From: Icerya purchasi
Taxonomy: Eukaryota > Arthropoda > Insecta > Hemiptera > Monophlebidae
Length of the DNA: 64,000 nt
Reading direction: 5' to 3'
Assembly (NCBI GenBank): GCA_039619475.1
Contig: CM077116.1
Location: 277,341,258 to 277,405,257 of the forward strand
The notes beneath the pieces are model-generated. The model was not told the origin of the DNA and ran no database searches. It saw only the letters and a program-made list of their open reading frames with translations. The translations under genes were made by a program, and so were the position numbers. The stretch's first letter is position 1; each line of letters begins with the position of its first letter. This document shows, in pieces, positions 47,017 to 57,604 of the stretch.

Positions 47017-47432
47017 GACTTCAAGATTTACTATAAAAATTTAATAAAAATGCGCTAAAAAGTATAAAATAATTATTCAATAAAAATTAATATATTTCAA
47101 AGTGATATACACCTTAAGGTGATATCGTGATAATTCTTATATGATATTAACTTTTTGGAGTATTTCGACGCTCAAAAAAAAAAAAAAAAAAAAAAAAAAA
47201 ACTTTTTGGAGTCGGCATCAAATTTAAATTATAATAATAATTAAAAACTGCATTAAATGCATTCAATTTTTTCTAATTATTGTAATCTTAATTTGGTGCC
47301 TACACTAATAAGTACTAATATTGTATAAAAATTATCATAATATCGTCTTGAAATATGTTATTTTTTATCGAATAATAATTTTTTACTTTTCAGTGCGTTT
47401 TTATTAAATTTTTATAATAAATCTTGAAGTTG
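47017..47432. mobile_element. MITE-like element with long inverted ends
   Basis: About 85-90 bases at 47017-47105 (CTTCAAGATTTACTATAAAA..., with TTTAATAAAAATGCGC) recur inverted at 47342-47432 (..GCGTTTTTATTAAATTTTTA, TAATAAATCTTGAAG) with roughly one difference in six. Long imperfect inverted ends around a short middle are typical of a foldback MITE. Target duplications were not resolved. Confidence 0.65.
47149..47212 (+). mobile_element. Minimal poly(A) retro-insertion with 13-bp duplication
   Basis: AACTTTTTGGAGT occurs at 47149-47161 and again at 47200-47212. Between the two are only ATTTCGACGCTC and a run of about 26 A. A short non-repeated piece plus poly(A) between exact direct repeats is the signature of target-primed reverse transcription; here all but 12 bases of the template were lost. 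Confidence 0.75.
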
Positions 47433-48589
47433 GTGTTTATTATCTTTTTTTTTAACAAACATTTTATTTTTGATGTCCTCTTCTTCTCCTTAATTTTTTC
47501 ACTGGTGGCTACTGTCTAACAGGTATTCTCCGCCATTTTCTAATCCTGTTTCTTTCTATCCTTTTTGTTCGTACTCATAATTTTCCTTTTTTTTCTTCTC
47601 GTTGTTCCATTGATATTGCCGTCTTTTATTCGTAATTTATTATTACAATTCTCATGTTATTTCTTCCATTTTATCTACTTTTTATCCACTGCATTTTGCT
47701 TATGATTCAAGTTATGTACTATTTGAATGTTTTTTCTATTTTCTAAAAGTTTTTATACGTTGACCTACTGAAACTAGGACTCAACAGTATTTCCCTTCTA
47801 CTCTTTCTTCTCTTTCTACTACATTTGTTCTTGTTACATCAGATTCTGGTGTGTCTTAATTTTTATTATTATTTTTATTATTAGGTTAATGCCTTTTGTA
47901 AGGAAATAAAATAAAAAATTTATATTTTTAGTCAACCATGCATGTTTAAAGTGTGAAACTATTTTTTTAACCCGAGCCGTTTAAACATTTTAAAACAGCT
48001 AGCTAAGTTTTTATACGGGAAAATGAAATTTATCAGAATTCTTAAAATAAATAAGAAAAATAAAAAGTTCAATTTATATGAAAATGTTACATTCAATCAA
48101 AAAACCCGATAACGAAACGACGAACAAATATTACTAACACAAGAAACAAACACAATTCTGTTCAACGGATACTAACGGCACAACTAATTTTAGCGAATCA
48201 TCAAAGAATAAGCATAATACCACTAAAACTTAAGTATAATACGAGTTTAAATGAAACTTTAACACAATTTAATATGTCTGTATGTAAAAAAAAAAAAAAG
48301 AATGGAAACTAATAGTCACGAAATGGAGCGTCACGAAATAGACCGTCACGGAAAATCGTTACGAAAATTTCATGTCTTTACTTGGATACGACTGATTACT
48401 AATATTTCCATGTCTCTTTACTTTGTCACATAAACTCAAAAAGCGTCACAAAATGGAGAAGTGTTTCCTATAACGACTTCTTATGAAAACCGTAGGGTTG
48501 TGTATTTCACACGTCATTTCCTTGTTTACATTTGCTGAGCGCACAAAACAATTACCATAGTAATTATAAATTAATTGTAACTTTAGTCT
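47433..48589. other. No gene seen
   Basis: AT-rich. At 48310-48460 the phrase GTCACGAAATGGA and variants recur four times; this may belong to the Helitron that follows. No exon. Confidence 0.45.
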
Positions 48590-50430
48590 CGTGTAAACCG
48601 TTTCTTTCCCATGAAAAGTGTTATGGTTTCCGAGAAGAGTTTTATAGTTTCGTACGCGATACACCGTCCTCTTCGCGAACTACTGTTGCCGAAAAATTTG
48701 CGCAATTTCAACAAACGAGGAATGACAATTCTTGTAATGCGTGGATATCGTTTACGCGAGAAACTGCGTGCGAGTACGACCACCGCCGAAAACGTCGCCG
48801 AAGAAGTGGAAATTCACGAGATAAATCACTTGTTCCACCGCCTCGCTCTTTCGCCGATGTAGAATTCGAGAAATGCTTTACGTCGAATCTCTTTGGTTTC
48901 TCATGTTCGGTGTGTGATCGACTATGGTTCGACAGAGATTTGCGACCAGCGCCTGTTTGTGCCGGACTTTTACTGAACAACGAATTTCCGAACGAAAACG
49001 TATCCGCTTTCCGAACGTGCGACAACTGCTACCGATGCCTATGTCGAAACAAAATTCCGCGTTTGTCGCGATCGAACGGATTCCATTATCCACCGATTCC
49101 ATCGCACCTACCGCGGTTGGATCCCATAACGGAGCGACTCATCTCGCCGCGCCTTCTGTTTATGCAAATCCGCGGATTGCGGTTCGCCAAAGGGTCAAAA
49201 GCGATCGTCGGTCAAGTCATCAATCTTTTTGGTCGAAGTAAACAATATGTTGCAAGCTCTACCGCGACAACTCGACGACGACTACGCATTCAACGTACAT
49301 ATCAAGAAACATCAAATTCACAAATCGTCTGCGTACAGCGGTTTCGTCAGGAAAAGTGCGGTGAAAGCGTGGTTACGTTACCCCGTCAATACACCGCTTT
49401 ATCGCGAACATGGCGTGACAGTGGACGAATCGTTTCTATGCGAAAGTTCGGATACGGACGATATCCGAGCAAGAGCGGCCATCGATAATGATCAGGACGA
49501 GGACGAACCAATGATCGAACTGATAGAAAACGACCCATTTAGCGTCAAATCGCTACTTATGGCGAAGCAACAAACAATCCTTTGGGACGAAGAAAAGTAC
49601 CTTTCGCTCGCACCCGGAATGAATCGCCCCGTTGTCGCACTCGGTTATGACGAACACGCCAAGGAATTGTCTTTTCCCGGCATCTACCTCGGTGAATCTC
49701 GCCGCTTCAGTCAGCGCGTATACGATCAGGCTGCCGACGATGACAGCGACGACGATATGCGACAAAGTTCGTCGCGGCGTCAAACCGGAGCACATTCTGT
49801 ACATGGCGATGAAAGTTATGCGACTGCGATTGACGGACGGAATGCGACACGTCTTCAAAATATCCGGCGATACCAAGACTTCGACGCGCGAAAATATGCA
49901 AGACAAAGAATTGATGTCGTCGATGGTCAAACAGAATTTCGCTTTCCTTAAGTCATTACCCAACTCCGTTCATTACTGGTCGGCACGTAAAAAAGATGTA
50001 TTCGCGATGATTCGACAGCTTGGTAAGCCAACCGTCTTTCTTACAATGAGTGCATCCGAATACGAATGCAACGACTTCGCCGACATGCATCAAGGTTTGG
50101 AATTCGGAGATTTCGATTCGGTCAACGCGCTTTGGCGTCAGTATCACGTTCGCGACGAAGAACATTACTTGAACGTGCTACGCGCTGGCATCACTCGTCT
50201 CGCGTCTTTCTTCGCCGTATAATGGAACAAAAGTGGACCAATAACTTTCACCCGTGGATCGCGAAAACGTTACGCTCGAAAATGGACATATAATTCATCC
50301 TAGAGGAGTACTCAAGCGCCTCGTACGTTGTCGAATACGTCAATAAAACGAATAGAGGATTCAGCGACCTGAACCGCGAATTGAGTAAACTGCGCGACGA
50401 ATACCCCGATCTCGATTGACGGAATCTTTA
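48590..50430 (+). pseudogene. Helitron Rep/helicase protein, N-terminal part, frameshifted
   Basis: Three consecutive open frames join into one protein: frame 1 to about 49230, frame 2 about 49229-49750, frame 3 about 49750-50222, then a degraded fourth piece. The order is: cysteine pairs (SCSVCDRLWF, CDNCYRCLCR); KIPRLSRSNGFHYPPIPSHL and RLISPRLLFMQIRGL (the N-terminal domain of Helitron proteins); VNNMLQALPRQLDDDYAFNV, KSAVKAWLRYPVNTPLY; then NSVHYWSARKKDVFAMIRQL followed by GKPTVFLTMSA, the Helitron-like N domain; and finally SSASYVVEYVNKTNRG. The HUH catalytic block that should lie between the last two, and the whole helicase, are missing. Full-length Helitron proteins exceed 1,000 residues. 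The piece is visibly richer in GC than all surrounding sequence. Confidence 0.88.
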
Positions 50431-50651
50431 CTCGAAACGTATCGAACGTACAAACGTTAGTCTGCCCATTGTCTATATGATATTTAGTTTCGTTTAATAA
50501 TTATATGTTAGTTAGTGAATTAAAAATAATATAATTAAATTAAATTAAAGAAAATTTAGTTATTCTATAAAACTGATAATTTTGTCACTTCCGAAAAGGG
50601 CCCCTAATATTTCCGTAGCCCCGGGCCTATCATACACTTAATCCGGGACTG
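50431..50651. other. Junction sequence with another element end
   Basis: Contains GGGCCCCTAATATTTCCG and GCCCCGGGCCTATCATAC followed by TCCGGGACTG, phrases that look like the end of a different transposon which abuts or truncated the left end of element A copy 3. Confidence 0.45.
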
Positions 50652-51203
50652 ACTTAATTTATACTATAAAAGATTTGTATAAATATTACTTATGGATTTA
50701 ATTATAACTAATATGTAATACTGTTTTCTAATAAAACTATTATTGTTACGTTTTTATTTTATTTTAAACCCAACTGTCGTCGATCTTTTGCCTTTCTTAT
50801 TTATTTTTAATTTTTATTTTGTAAGGTAAATGAAAATAGTTCAATGAGAAATGTTTATGTACATCTTTTACTTGCTCACGAACAAAGAATTCGGATCGGA
50901 TTACTAACAAAAATGGAAAAGAAGTAAAGTCTAATAAAAATACTATTTTTCTTACTATTCAAATTCTAAACTACAATTTTAGCTAGAATTTTATAATTTC
51001 GTTTTATTTTTCACCTAAAAATAAAACAAAATTTAAATTAAATTGTAATAATTATTTATTTTTAAATAATTTTTAAATTTCTATAGTGGTCGCTATTTGA
51101 TTTTCTTTATGAAGCAAGGTATTTCTCAAATCTACCGCCCACCTTGGAAGATATTATTTAATACAATTTCCCCCCTCAAAATGTCTTTCCGGATCCACCC
51201 CTA
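50652..51203 (+). mobile_element. hAT-like non-autonomous element A, copy 3 (left end lost)
   Basis: Parallel to 37565-38130 from ACTTAATTTATACTATAAAA to the right terminus CCGGATCCACCCCTA. The first part of the element (the left inverted terminus and about 50 bases) is replaced by unrelated sequence. More diverged than copies 1 and 2. Confidence 0.8.
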
Positions 51204-51899
51204 ATTAAAAGGCAACGCTAATTGTATTCGAAAAACGTTACGGATAGCAGAATGTATTTTAAGAGCACTTCGACGAAACATTATTAATAAGGAACATACA
51301 AAGAGAATAATTTGGTTTTTGAGGAATTTATACATATATTTTTCTTCAGATTTTGTATATTTTCATTAAAAGCAAGGTTTTTTTCACTGCGTCGAGAAAA
51401 ATTTTAAAAAGATCGCTGACACATCGAAAAGTATGACTTGAAATTTTTTTTGAATTGGAAAATTATTTGAGCCGTAAAAATGCACTTAGGATTTTTTTAA
51501 ATAATTGCTGTGGAAGGCCAAATGACATCTGAACAACTATGTAATATTATTATATTAGCGGATCAGAATATTAACGCTTTAAGTGTAAAAATATTTCGAG
51601 TATATTGACTTTTGTTGAAAAAACAATTCGTGTTTAAATCCGAAATGCGAATTGTTTATCATTCGTTATTATTACTAATTTACTGTTCGTTTGTTTAGTT
51701 TGTTTTATTATCTGTTGGACTTTAGTTTCGATATAGTTATATACCCAAACTACGGTTCATTTATTTAAAAAAAAATATATTCATTTTTTTCAAAATTCGT
51801 TTTAATAATAATTCTAAAGCCTTCACTGCTGAATGTTTTATCTGTCATACGGTGTCTTTTTTAAAATTACGTGATTTTCTTTTTTTTTTTATAAAACAG
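51204..51899. other. No gene seen
   Basis: AT-rich sequence up to the par-6 retrocopy; TA-rich, no target duplication identified. Confidence 0.5.
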
Positions 51900-52631
51900 A
51901 TGAAAGATATTTCTTTAGTTGAAGTAAAATCAAAATCTGAAGCAGAATTCCGAAAATTCGGGATATATAAAAGTGAATTTATTACATATAATAATTTTAG
52001 AGCGTCAGTGAAAAAACTGCACACATTAAATAATGTGCCGCTCTTGATATATAATGCTAATCCCAAAGATGGCGATGTTACTGAAAAATAATGATGGCAA
52101 TTCCGCGTGAGCTGTATTGGCCGCGTGTCCGCCTTTACGAATAATTATTCGAAGGGAAGGAGAATGTATCGAAGAAGGGAATAGTTACAATTCATACAAA
52201 TACCGAATATTATATCCTCGACATCGGAAGGTACGCTAAAAAATCGAAATCCCATCATCCGTGGATATCCAATCTGCCGGACTTTAAACAAGCGTTTGTC
52301 GTAATAGATGCTGATATAGTGCCGAAAACGTGCAGACGATTGAGATTATTAAAAAATGTCTCTCGGACAGGTCTTTAGGGTTCTACACTCGCGACGAAAC
52401 TAGTGTTCGCTTAACATCATCAGGAATAGAAAAAATACCGAGTATGTTCACATCGAGATTAGTTCCAGGTAGACTAGCTGAAACCACTGGTCTTTTGGCT
52501 GTTAATGACGAAGTGTAGGAAGTGACGGAAAATATATATTGGATCTAGTAACTGATATAATGATAGCGAATAGTTATCATCTAATCGCAACACTTAAACC
52601 AGCGAATCAGGTATTATTGGAACCGTCGTAA
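51900..52631 (+). pseudogene. par-6: Processed pseudogene of par-6 (PB1-CRIB-PDZ polarity protein)
   Basis: An uninterrupted 0.73-kb stretch carries the three Par-6 domains in order with no introns. PB1: SLVEVKSKSEAEFRKFGIYK at 51912-51972, then LNNVPLLIYNANPKDGD. Semi-CRIB in a shifted frame: [20 protein letters not shown] (about 52275-52335). PDZ, shifted again: [40 protein letters not shown] and DEV (about 52370-52515), then IMIANSYHLIATLKPANQ to 52610. In working Par-6 the PDZ groove uses the carboxylate loop PLGFY; here it is SLGFY. At least three frameshifts and several stops, plus loss of the sequence between PB1 and CRIB, make it dead. Lack of introns points to reverse transcription of a spliced mRNA. 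The parent gene (scaffold for Cdc42/aPKC) must lie elsewhere. Confidence 0.87.
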
Positions 52632-52889
52632 TGAAACTAGATGACAGTAATAAGTCTTCATTTCGTTGAATATTGGCCAAAGATCTTCCACCCATATGTG
52701 AATCATGCTAATTTATTTACTATTCATGAAAGCTATAGTAAAAGTAACATTTAAATATTTAATCATTAACATCTATTATTCATACAATTTGCAAGTTTGT
52801 AAACGAAACACAATCTCAACAGTCGCTTAAAATTATCCTCCCATCAGATTAGTTATTTGCTGCTTATGCTTCCTTTACGGTTGAATGGA
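52632..52889. other. No gene seen
   Basis: AT-rich; no poly(A) tail visible behind the par-6 copy, which suggests its 3' end was lost or is old. Confidence 0.4.
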
Positions 52890-53480
52890 ATTCATCTTTT
52901 CATAATTATAGCTAAATCATTTCGACTAGTCATATGACCAGTCCATTTATATTTTATATTATTTGTTTTACTAGCAACATCCTTAACTTTCGTTTCTTGT
53001 TGATAGCGCTTGGTATTAACCGTTTCAACAGGTTTTAACATCTCATGATACACCATACCTTTCTGGTTCCACCAAACACAGAGCATCGTCTTCCTGCTAA
53101 AGCAGTTCGATCTTGCGGTTAACGTGAATGGTGCATCTAGGTTTATCTATGATTTTTCCGCTTAGGACTTTTAAAATAAACCCACTTTTCATCCCCAGTA
53201 ACGGTAGGATGCAAAAATGATTTTCTTTTGCATCGTCGGAGCAAAATTTCACATGTGTTTTTGGGCCTCTCCACCTGTCTCTCGGTCAACTTATATGGTA
53301 CCCATCTGTTCACCTTCTGAATTTTTCTCATCTCTCATAGGCAATTGGAAACAGCTTGTCGACTGAAGCTTAATTGCTCTACGAGTTGTCAACAATGCTT
53401 GCAATTCTGCATCTTCATATCTTTTTGGCGGTTTTTAGTGTTCCTTATACACTACATTGGTGCGCCATCTGTTTTTCAAA
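52890..53480 (-). pseudogene. Mariner-type transposase remnant
   Basis: On the - strand, from about 53440: RYEDAELQALL (DNA-binding region); then from 53331 MRKIQKVNRWVPYKLTERQV, NTCEILLRRCKRKSFLHPTV, TGDEKWVYF (first catalytic aspartate) and, after a gap, LCVWWNQKGMVYHEMLKP with ETVNTKRYQQ. This is the mariner arrangement; the second and third catalytic residues are gone. The last part (about 52985-52892) changes to KYKWTGHMTSRND, which resembles a LINE tail instead, so another fragment is joined there. Confidence 0.8.
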
Positions 53481-53508
53481 TTTGCATTTCATACTTGCGC
53501 ACTTGGTA

Positions 53509-53923
53509 CAAGGCCGTGTCCACAGGGGGTTTTGGGGGTTAAACCACCCCATGAGAACTGAAATAGTTATTATAAATACATAAAAATCTGAAAAAAATCA
53601 AGAATTTAAAATAAATATTGATGATTTTTTAGGGTGTTCTTACCTACTTTTAAAAGAAAACAGAAAAAATTTGCTCCATATTTCTAGGTACTTCATTAAT
53701 ATTTTATGCAAAATTTTTTTATTACGAGTATAATAAATAACATGTAATTTTTATTAATGTTTATACGGTAACTCGTTTATGTAAATTATTAATATATAAA
53801 TCAGAATGATGGAAATTATTAATAGTACGAATATTAGTGAAAAATGTATTGTTATTTATAAAATAAATATGCGAAAAAAATTTTCAAAACCCTCCTCTTT
53901 CCAAAATTCTGGGCACGGGCCTG
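53509..53923 (-). mobile_element. hAT-type MITE, copy 2 (415 bp)
   Basis: Inverted relative to 2022-2430, with the same ends (CAAGGCCGTGTCCAC and GGGCACGGGCCTG) and similar interior. Flanks ACTTGGTA (53501-53508) and ATCTGGTA (53924-53931) agree in 6 of 8 bases, so the duplication has decayed. It inserted beside the mariner remnant. Confidence 0.85.
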
Positions 53924-53927
53924 ATCT

Positions 53928-53961
<34 letters not shown>

Positions 53962-53964
<3 letters not shown>

Positions 53965-55481
53965 CCTGGTCTATGAAAACTGGGCTAATGTGTCAAAAAA
54001 TCAATTTTCACTTTTTTGGATATTCTTATAGAAAAAAGCACGCTATTTTCAATGAAACAAAACGTAGATTTCTACAATATCTTTATTACATTCTTCGCAA
54101 ATCGTGTTTTAAACGAAAACAAGAATTAAAAAAAAACATATAAGAAGTGAAAAACTACAATAGAAAAAAAAAATAGTACAAACTACTTCTTGCGAGTTCT
54201 TTTCTTCGGTATTGAGGTTTCTGGATAGGGTTTATCGTATTTTTCATCGGTTTTCTTCCTTCTCTTTGCCACGGCCACTTCAGTCTTTTTTTTTTTTGAT
54301 TTTGCCAAATTTTTATCTTGTTTCGGTTGTTTTGGTTTTATTTTTTCATCTTCCATTTTGATTTCGGCAAATTTTCATCTACTTTCCGTTTCGGTTCTTT
54401 AATTAAGGGGTTTTCAGGTAATGACGCTACAATATTAGGTTTAGCGATATCAGAAACTAAACTTCTTATGTTATTGTAAAGGTACCATTAGCGTTCTAAA
54501 TCTATACCTTTTGGAGTGATTTTCTCATGCATCTTATCATCAATAGGTTTTATCAGTAATTGAAATTTGTTTATATCGTCACTGTTTGCGTATACATTCT
54601 TGCTGCTACGCCATCTAAGGAAATTTTGAAGTGGTGGAAACTTGTGATTCCTACTGAAGGTTTATAAAACTGCTTCAGGTAGGTGGTCCAATCATACCAA
54701 GTTTCGACCTCTTTTCTTTTTCCATATTTTTTTCGTCCGCAGATCTCCTCATAAACCTTATCTAAAACATTGCTTGTTTTACCTGATTTAATTTGGCTCA
54801 ATATGACTAAATCTTGCTGTTCCTTATCTAATTCTAAAAAATTATTTCTCGATTTCTCGATCATATCTCATGGTATTGAAACATTACATTTTCGATTAAA
54901 AGGTTCTTCAAAAAATTTTGAAACTATTTTTTCTTCCTCTGCATCTAGGAGAGATAATTCCAAATTATTCGAAGAGTTGAGGGTATGAATTTCATCTGGA
55001 TTTTCTTCATCACCGTTATGAGCAAGTTGATGTTGATCATCCAAGTTGTCAAAGTAGAGTCTCTCTGCATTACTAAGCTCTTCTTCAACTTTTTCCGAAC
55101 ACATTTTTCACTTTATTGAAATTAAAACAGCTTTATCAGGATAGTTTAATATTCACGATACAAAACCATTTCGCGTAATTAAAAACATCGCAATTCCAAA
55201 ATAATTTGATAACGAAGTACAAGCAATATCATTATATCCCTTTCATGGATAAAGAAATTAGCAACTAGAGGGAAATTTTTTAACTGTGGTAATATTTCTT
55301 ATAAAATCATCACTGCATACAGAAGGTCACAAAACATCTGCCAGGTGTGCTGAGAAACAAGAAGTGGAAGAATAGTGTTGTCGTAGCAATACGTAACACC
55401 TCGTTACCACCCTCAACTTTAAACGTGTTTATCTCGAAAACTTTTTTTCACCCACCAGCCCGGTTTTCGTAGACCAGGTCA
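53962..55481 (-). mobile_element. DNA transposon-like element, 1.52 kb, unassigned superfamily
   Basis: The ends are TGACCTGGTCTATGAAAACT and, inverted from the right, TGACCTGGTCTACGAAAACC. The match continues through GGGCT, giving 25 bases with two differences, and weakens over about 40 bases. The element lies within (TA)n on both sides, so the target duplication cannot be read. The interior encodes a single protein on the - strand that I cannot assign (next entry). Terminal inverted repeats mark it as a DNA transposon; the superfamily is unknown to me, and whether it is autonomous is open. Confidence 0.75.
54183..55104 (-). pseudogene. Unrecognised protein of the 53962-55481 element, broken
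   Basis: Starts MCSEKVEEELSNAERLYFDN at 55104 and stays in one frame to 54571 with a single internal TGA at 54870-54868 (after CNVSIP), then shifts frame (SDDINKFQLLIKPIDD, KITPKGIDLER) and ends with a lysine/arginine-rich tail KRRKKTDEKYDKPYPETSIP then KKRTRKK and TAG at about 54183. About 300 residues in total: acidic N-terminus, a middle with NFLELDKEQQDLVILSQIKS and VETWYDWTTYLKQFYKP, basic C-terminus that could be a nuclear signal. I see no DDE/D triad, HUH motif or zinc cluster. It may be a transposase of an unfamiliar family, an accessory protein or captured host sequence. Confidence 0.55.
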
Positions 55482-55494
55482 CATATATATATAT

Positions 55495-55725
55495 ATTAAT
55501 TATAATATAATTCTTAGGCTACCCCCCATTATAAAAAATGTCCCAATTTTATGTAAAGTTTGTTATATTTTATAGGATTTTTGTGATTATGTTATTATAT
55601 TCATATGGGCCGATTTAGAATTACGCTGTAAATTTTGATCATTTTATACAGAGTATAGAAGAGAAAGAGACAGAAATGTAAGCAAAAGGGGTCAAGGGGC
55701 ACAGCCCCTTGTGAGACTAAAATAA
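55495..55725 (+). repeat. Dispersed repeat D, copy 2
   Basis: Reverse complement relative of 25490-25765, with TCTTAGGCTACCCCCCATTA at the start and AAGGGGCACAGCCCCTTG at the end. It lies immediately beside the 53962-55481 element. Confidence 0.75.
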
Positions 55726-56019
55726 TAATAATAATTGATGAATTTGTATAGCACTTATTTTCAGGCAATTCAAAAATGTATCGTTGGCGTTATTTCTTTA
55801 AAAATGCTTACTATGTAAAACTGCCACGATGCTACTTTTATTAAAGAATTAAATGTCTCTTAAAATTACTGTTTTGAAAATCTGTAATAAACATCTCAGT
55901 GTTTCTGAGCAAACATCTAATCTTGAAATTTTTAATTGTTTTAAATAAAAGTTTGAAACTGATTTTATATTCTGACGAACTGTTTCCAGACTAACGTGTT
56001 TTAAGAATTGTAATATTAC
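55726..56019. other. No gene seen
   Basis: AT-rich; would be intron if the candidate exon on its right is real. Confidence 0.4.
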
Positions 56020-56176
56020 CAGCCAATATCTGCATGTTGAAAGATTCGCTACTATTACATCTTAGCAAATCTTTGGCTGATATAGAGACCCTTTTCAGTT
56101 CGTTGATATCGTTGATCGGCAGTTTACTCTCCTTGTCCGTCTCATCGCTATTCGAAACGTTAATTTTTTCACCCAT
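56020..56176 (-). CDS. Candidate first coding exon, unknown protein
   Basis: ATG at 56176 with a purine at -3 and G at +4, 52 codons, then donor GTAATA at 56019 (phase 1). The protein reads MGEKINVSNSDETDKESKLP, INDINELKRVSISAKDLLRC, NSSESFNMQILA. It is soluble, charged and rich in serine. GC content is clearly higher than the surroundings, as in the confirmed exons of this window. If read through, the frame stops 8 codons after the donor. I do not recognise the family and found no second exon downstream to 45000, so the call is tentative. Confidence 0.35.
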
Positions 56177-57545
56177 ATTTTATAATAAAAGATAATAGTA
56201 ATAAATTATACCACCGAGAAACGTAAGGTACTGTGTCATTTTTCAAATGTAATATACATCTGTTAATCAACCGGACGTAATTATAAAGTTCGATTTACGA
56301 AGATTAATATGTGAAAAAATGTATTACCGAGGAAAAATAATAATAGAAACGGTAATAAAACGTATATTTTGGTACAGGAGTGACATTGAAAATTTTAATT
56401 TTATATTTTATCGCTCAATTAATTTAAATGTTTCATATTAATAAGATCACTGTCGATTTTCTAATGTTATTAATTTTTATAATCTGTGTAAAATATACAT
56501 TTGTTTTTTTTTCCCTAAATGAATTGTTAATGCTTAATTGTAATTAAAATTGTAAATAATTATGATTTAATTTTAATTCTTATTTATATTACAGAATAGA
56601 TTTTCAAAAATTTATCGCTACTTTTTATAGCGTTAGCTTGTATACAATTTAAAATACTGAAATTAGTTAATCCGACGGAAGTAAACTCACAAATATACGA
56701 ATCCATAAATATATTTTTATTTTAATTCTATATAAAACGCACTATAGTAAACCTTAAAAACCTATATAAAAAAGTGATAAATTACTTAACGAGCTTAATT
56801 TTAAACTGTAAACGAAATAAAAACGTTTAAATTTAACAAATAAATTTTTCGTTTATTATGGTCTTATTAGTTATTAAGGATAGGATTATTAATCAGTACT
56901 AACATTAAATAAAGTTATGAATTAATTGACAATGAATTTTACTAACTGAAAAATTAGTGTTTTATTGCGAAAGCACGGTCGTTGATCGTTCAAACAAAAA
57001 AAAAAAAAAAAAAATCAAATTTTACATACCCTCTAATTCCTTCAAAAATTTTTATCCAAAAAGTAAAATGATAATTGATTTATTTAATTTTTCTGTCACC
57101 ATCACATCTATATATTATGTATCTTTGATGCTACTGAATAATTAAGCCGTGAATTAAATGTTTTAATCATCGAAAAATAATTTTAAAAAAGTAAGACAAA
57201 TTTAATAGTTAATTGCGAGAAGAAAAATAAGAAATGAATTATACGTTAAATTATATTAATACTAAACAAGTAAAAAAGAAAAAGGAATATAATAATGAAG
57301 CGCGTGTAAGTTATAACCTAGTTGAAATAAATATTAAAAAAAATAAAATAAAATTATATTCAATATTAGTAATGTTGCCTGAAGAATTCTGATCGCAGAA
57401 ACAGAAACTAAGACGAGGTGAGTGATATCAGGATAATAGTATATACTGATTGAAAAATGTGCTTTTGTAAAGACCTAACAAATGAATTACAGTTAACGGA
57501 TAGGTCTTTGAAGCCTTTAATAAATTAATTTATAATACATCCACT

Positions 57546-57604
57546 CACACTCACCCTCTCTCTCTCTCTCACAAACACACACACACACAGATATATATAT
57601 ATAT
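57546..57604. repeat. Compound microsatellite
   Basis: CT repeats, then CA repeats, then TA repeats in direct succession. Confidence 0.9.
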
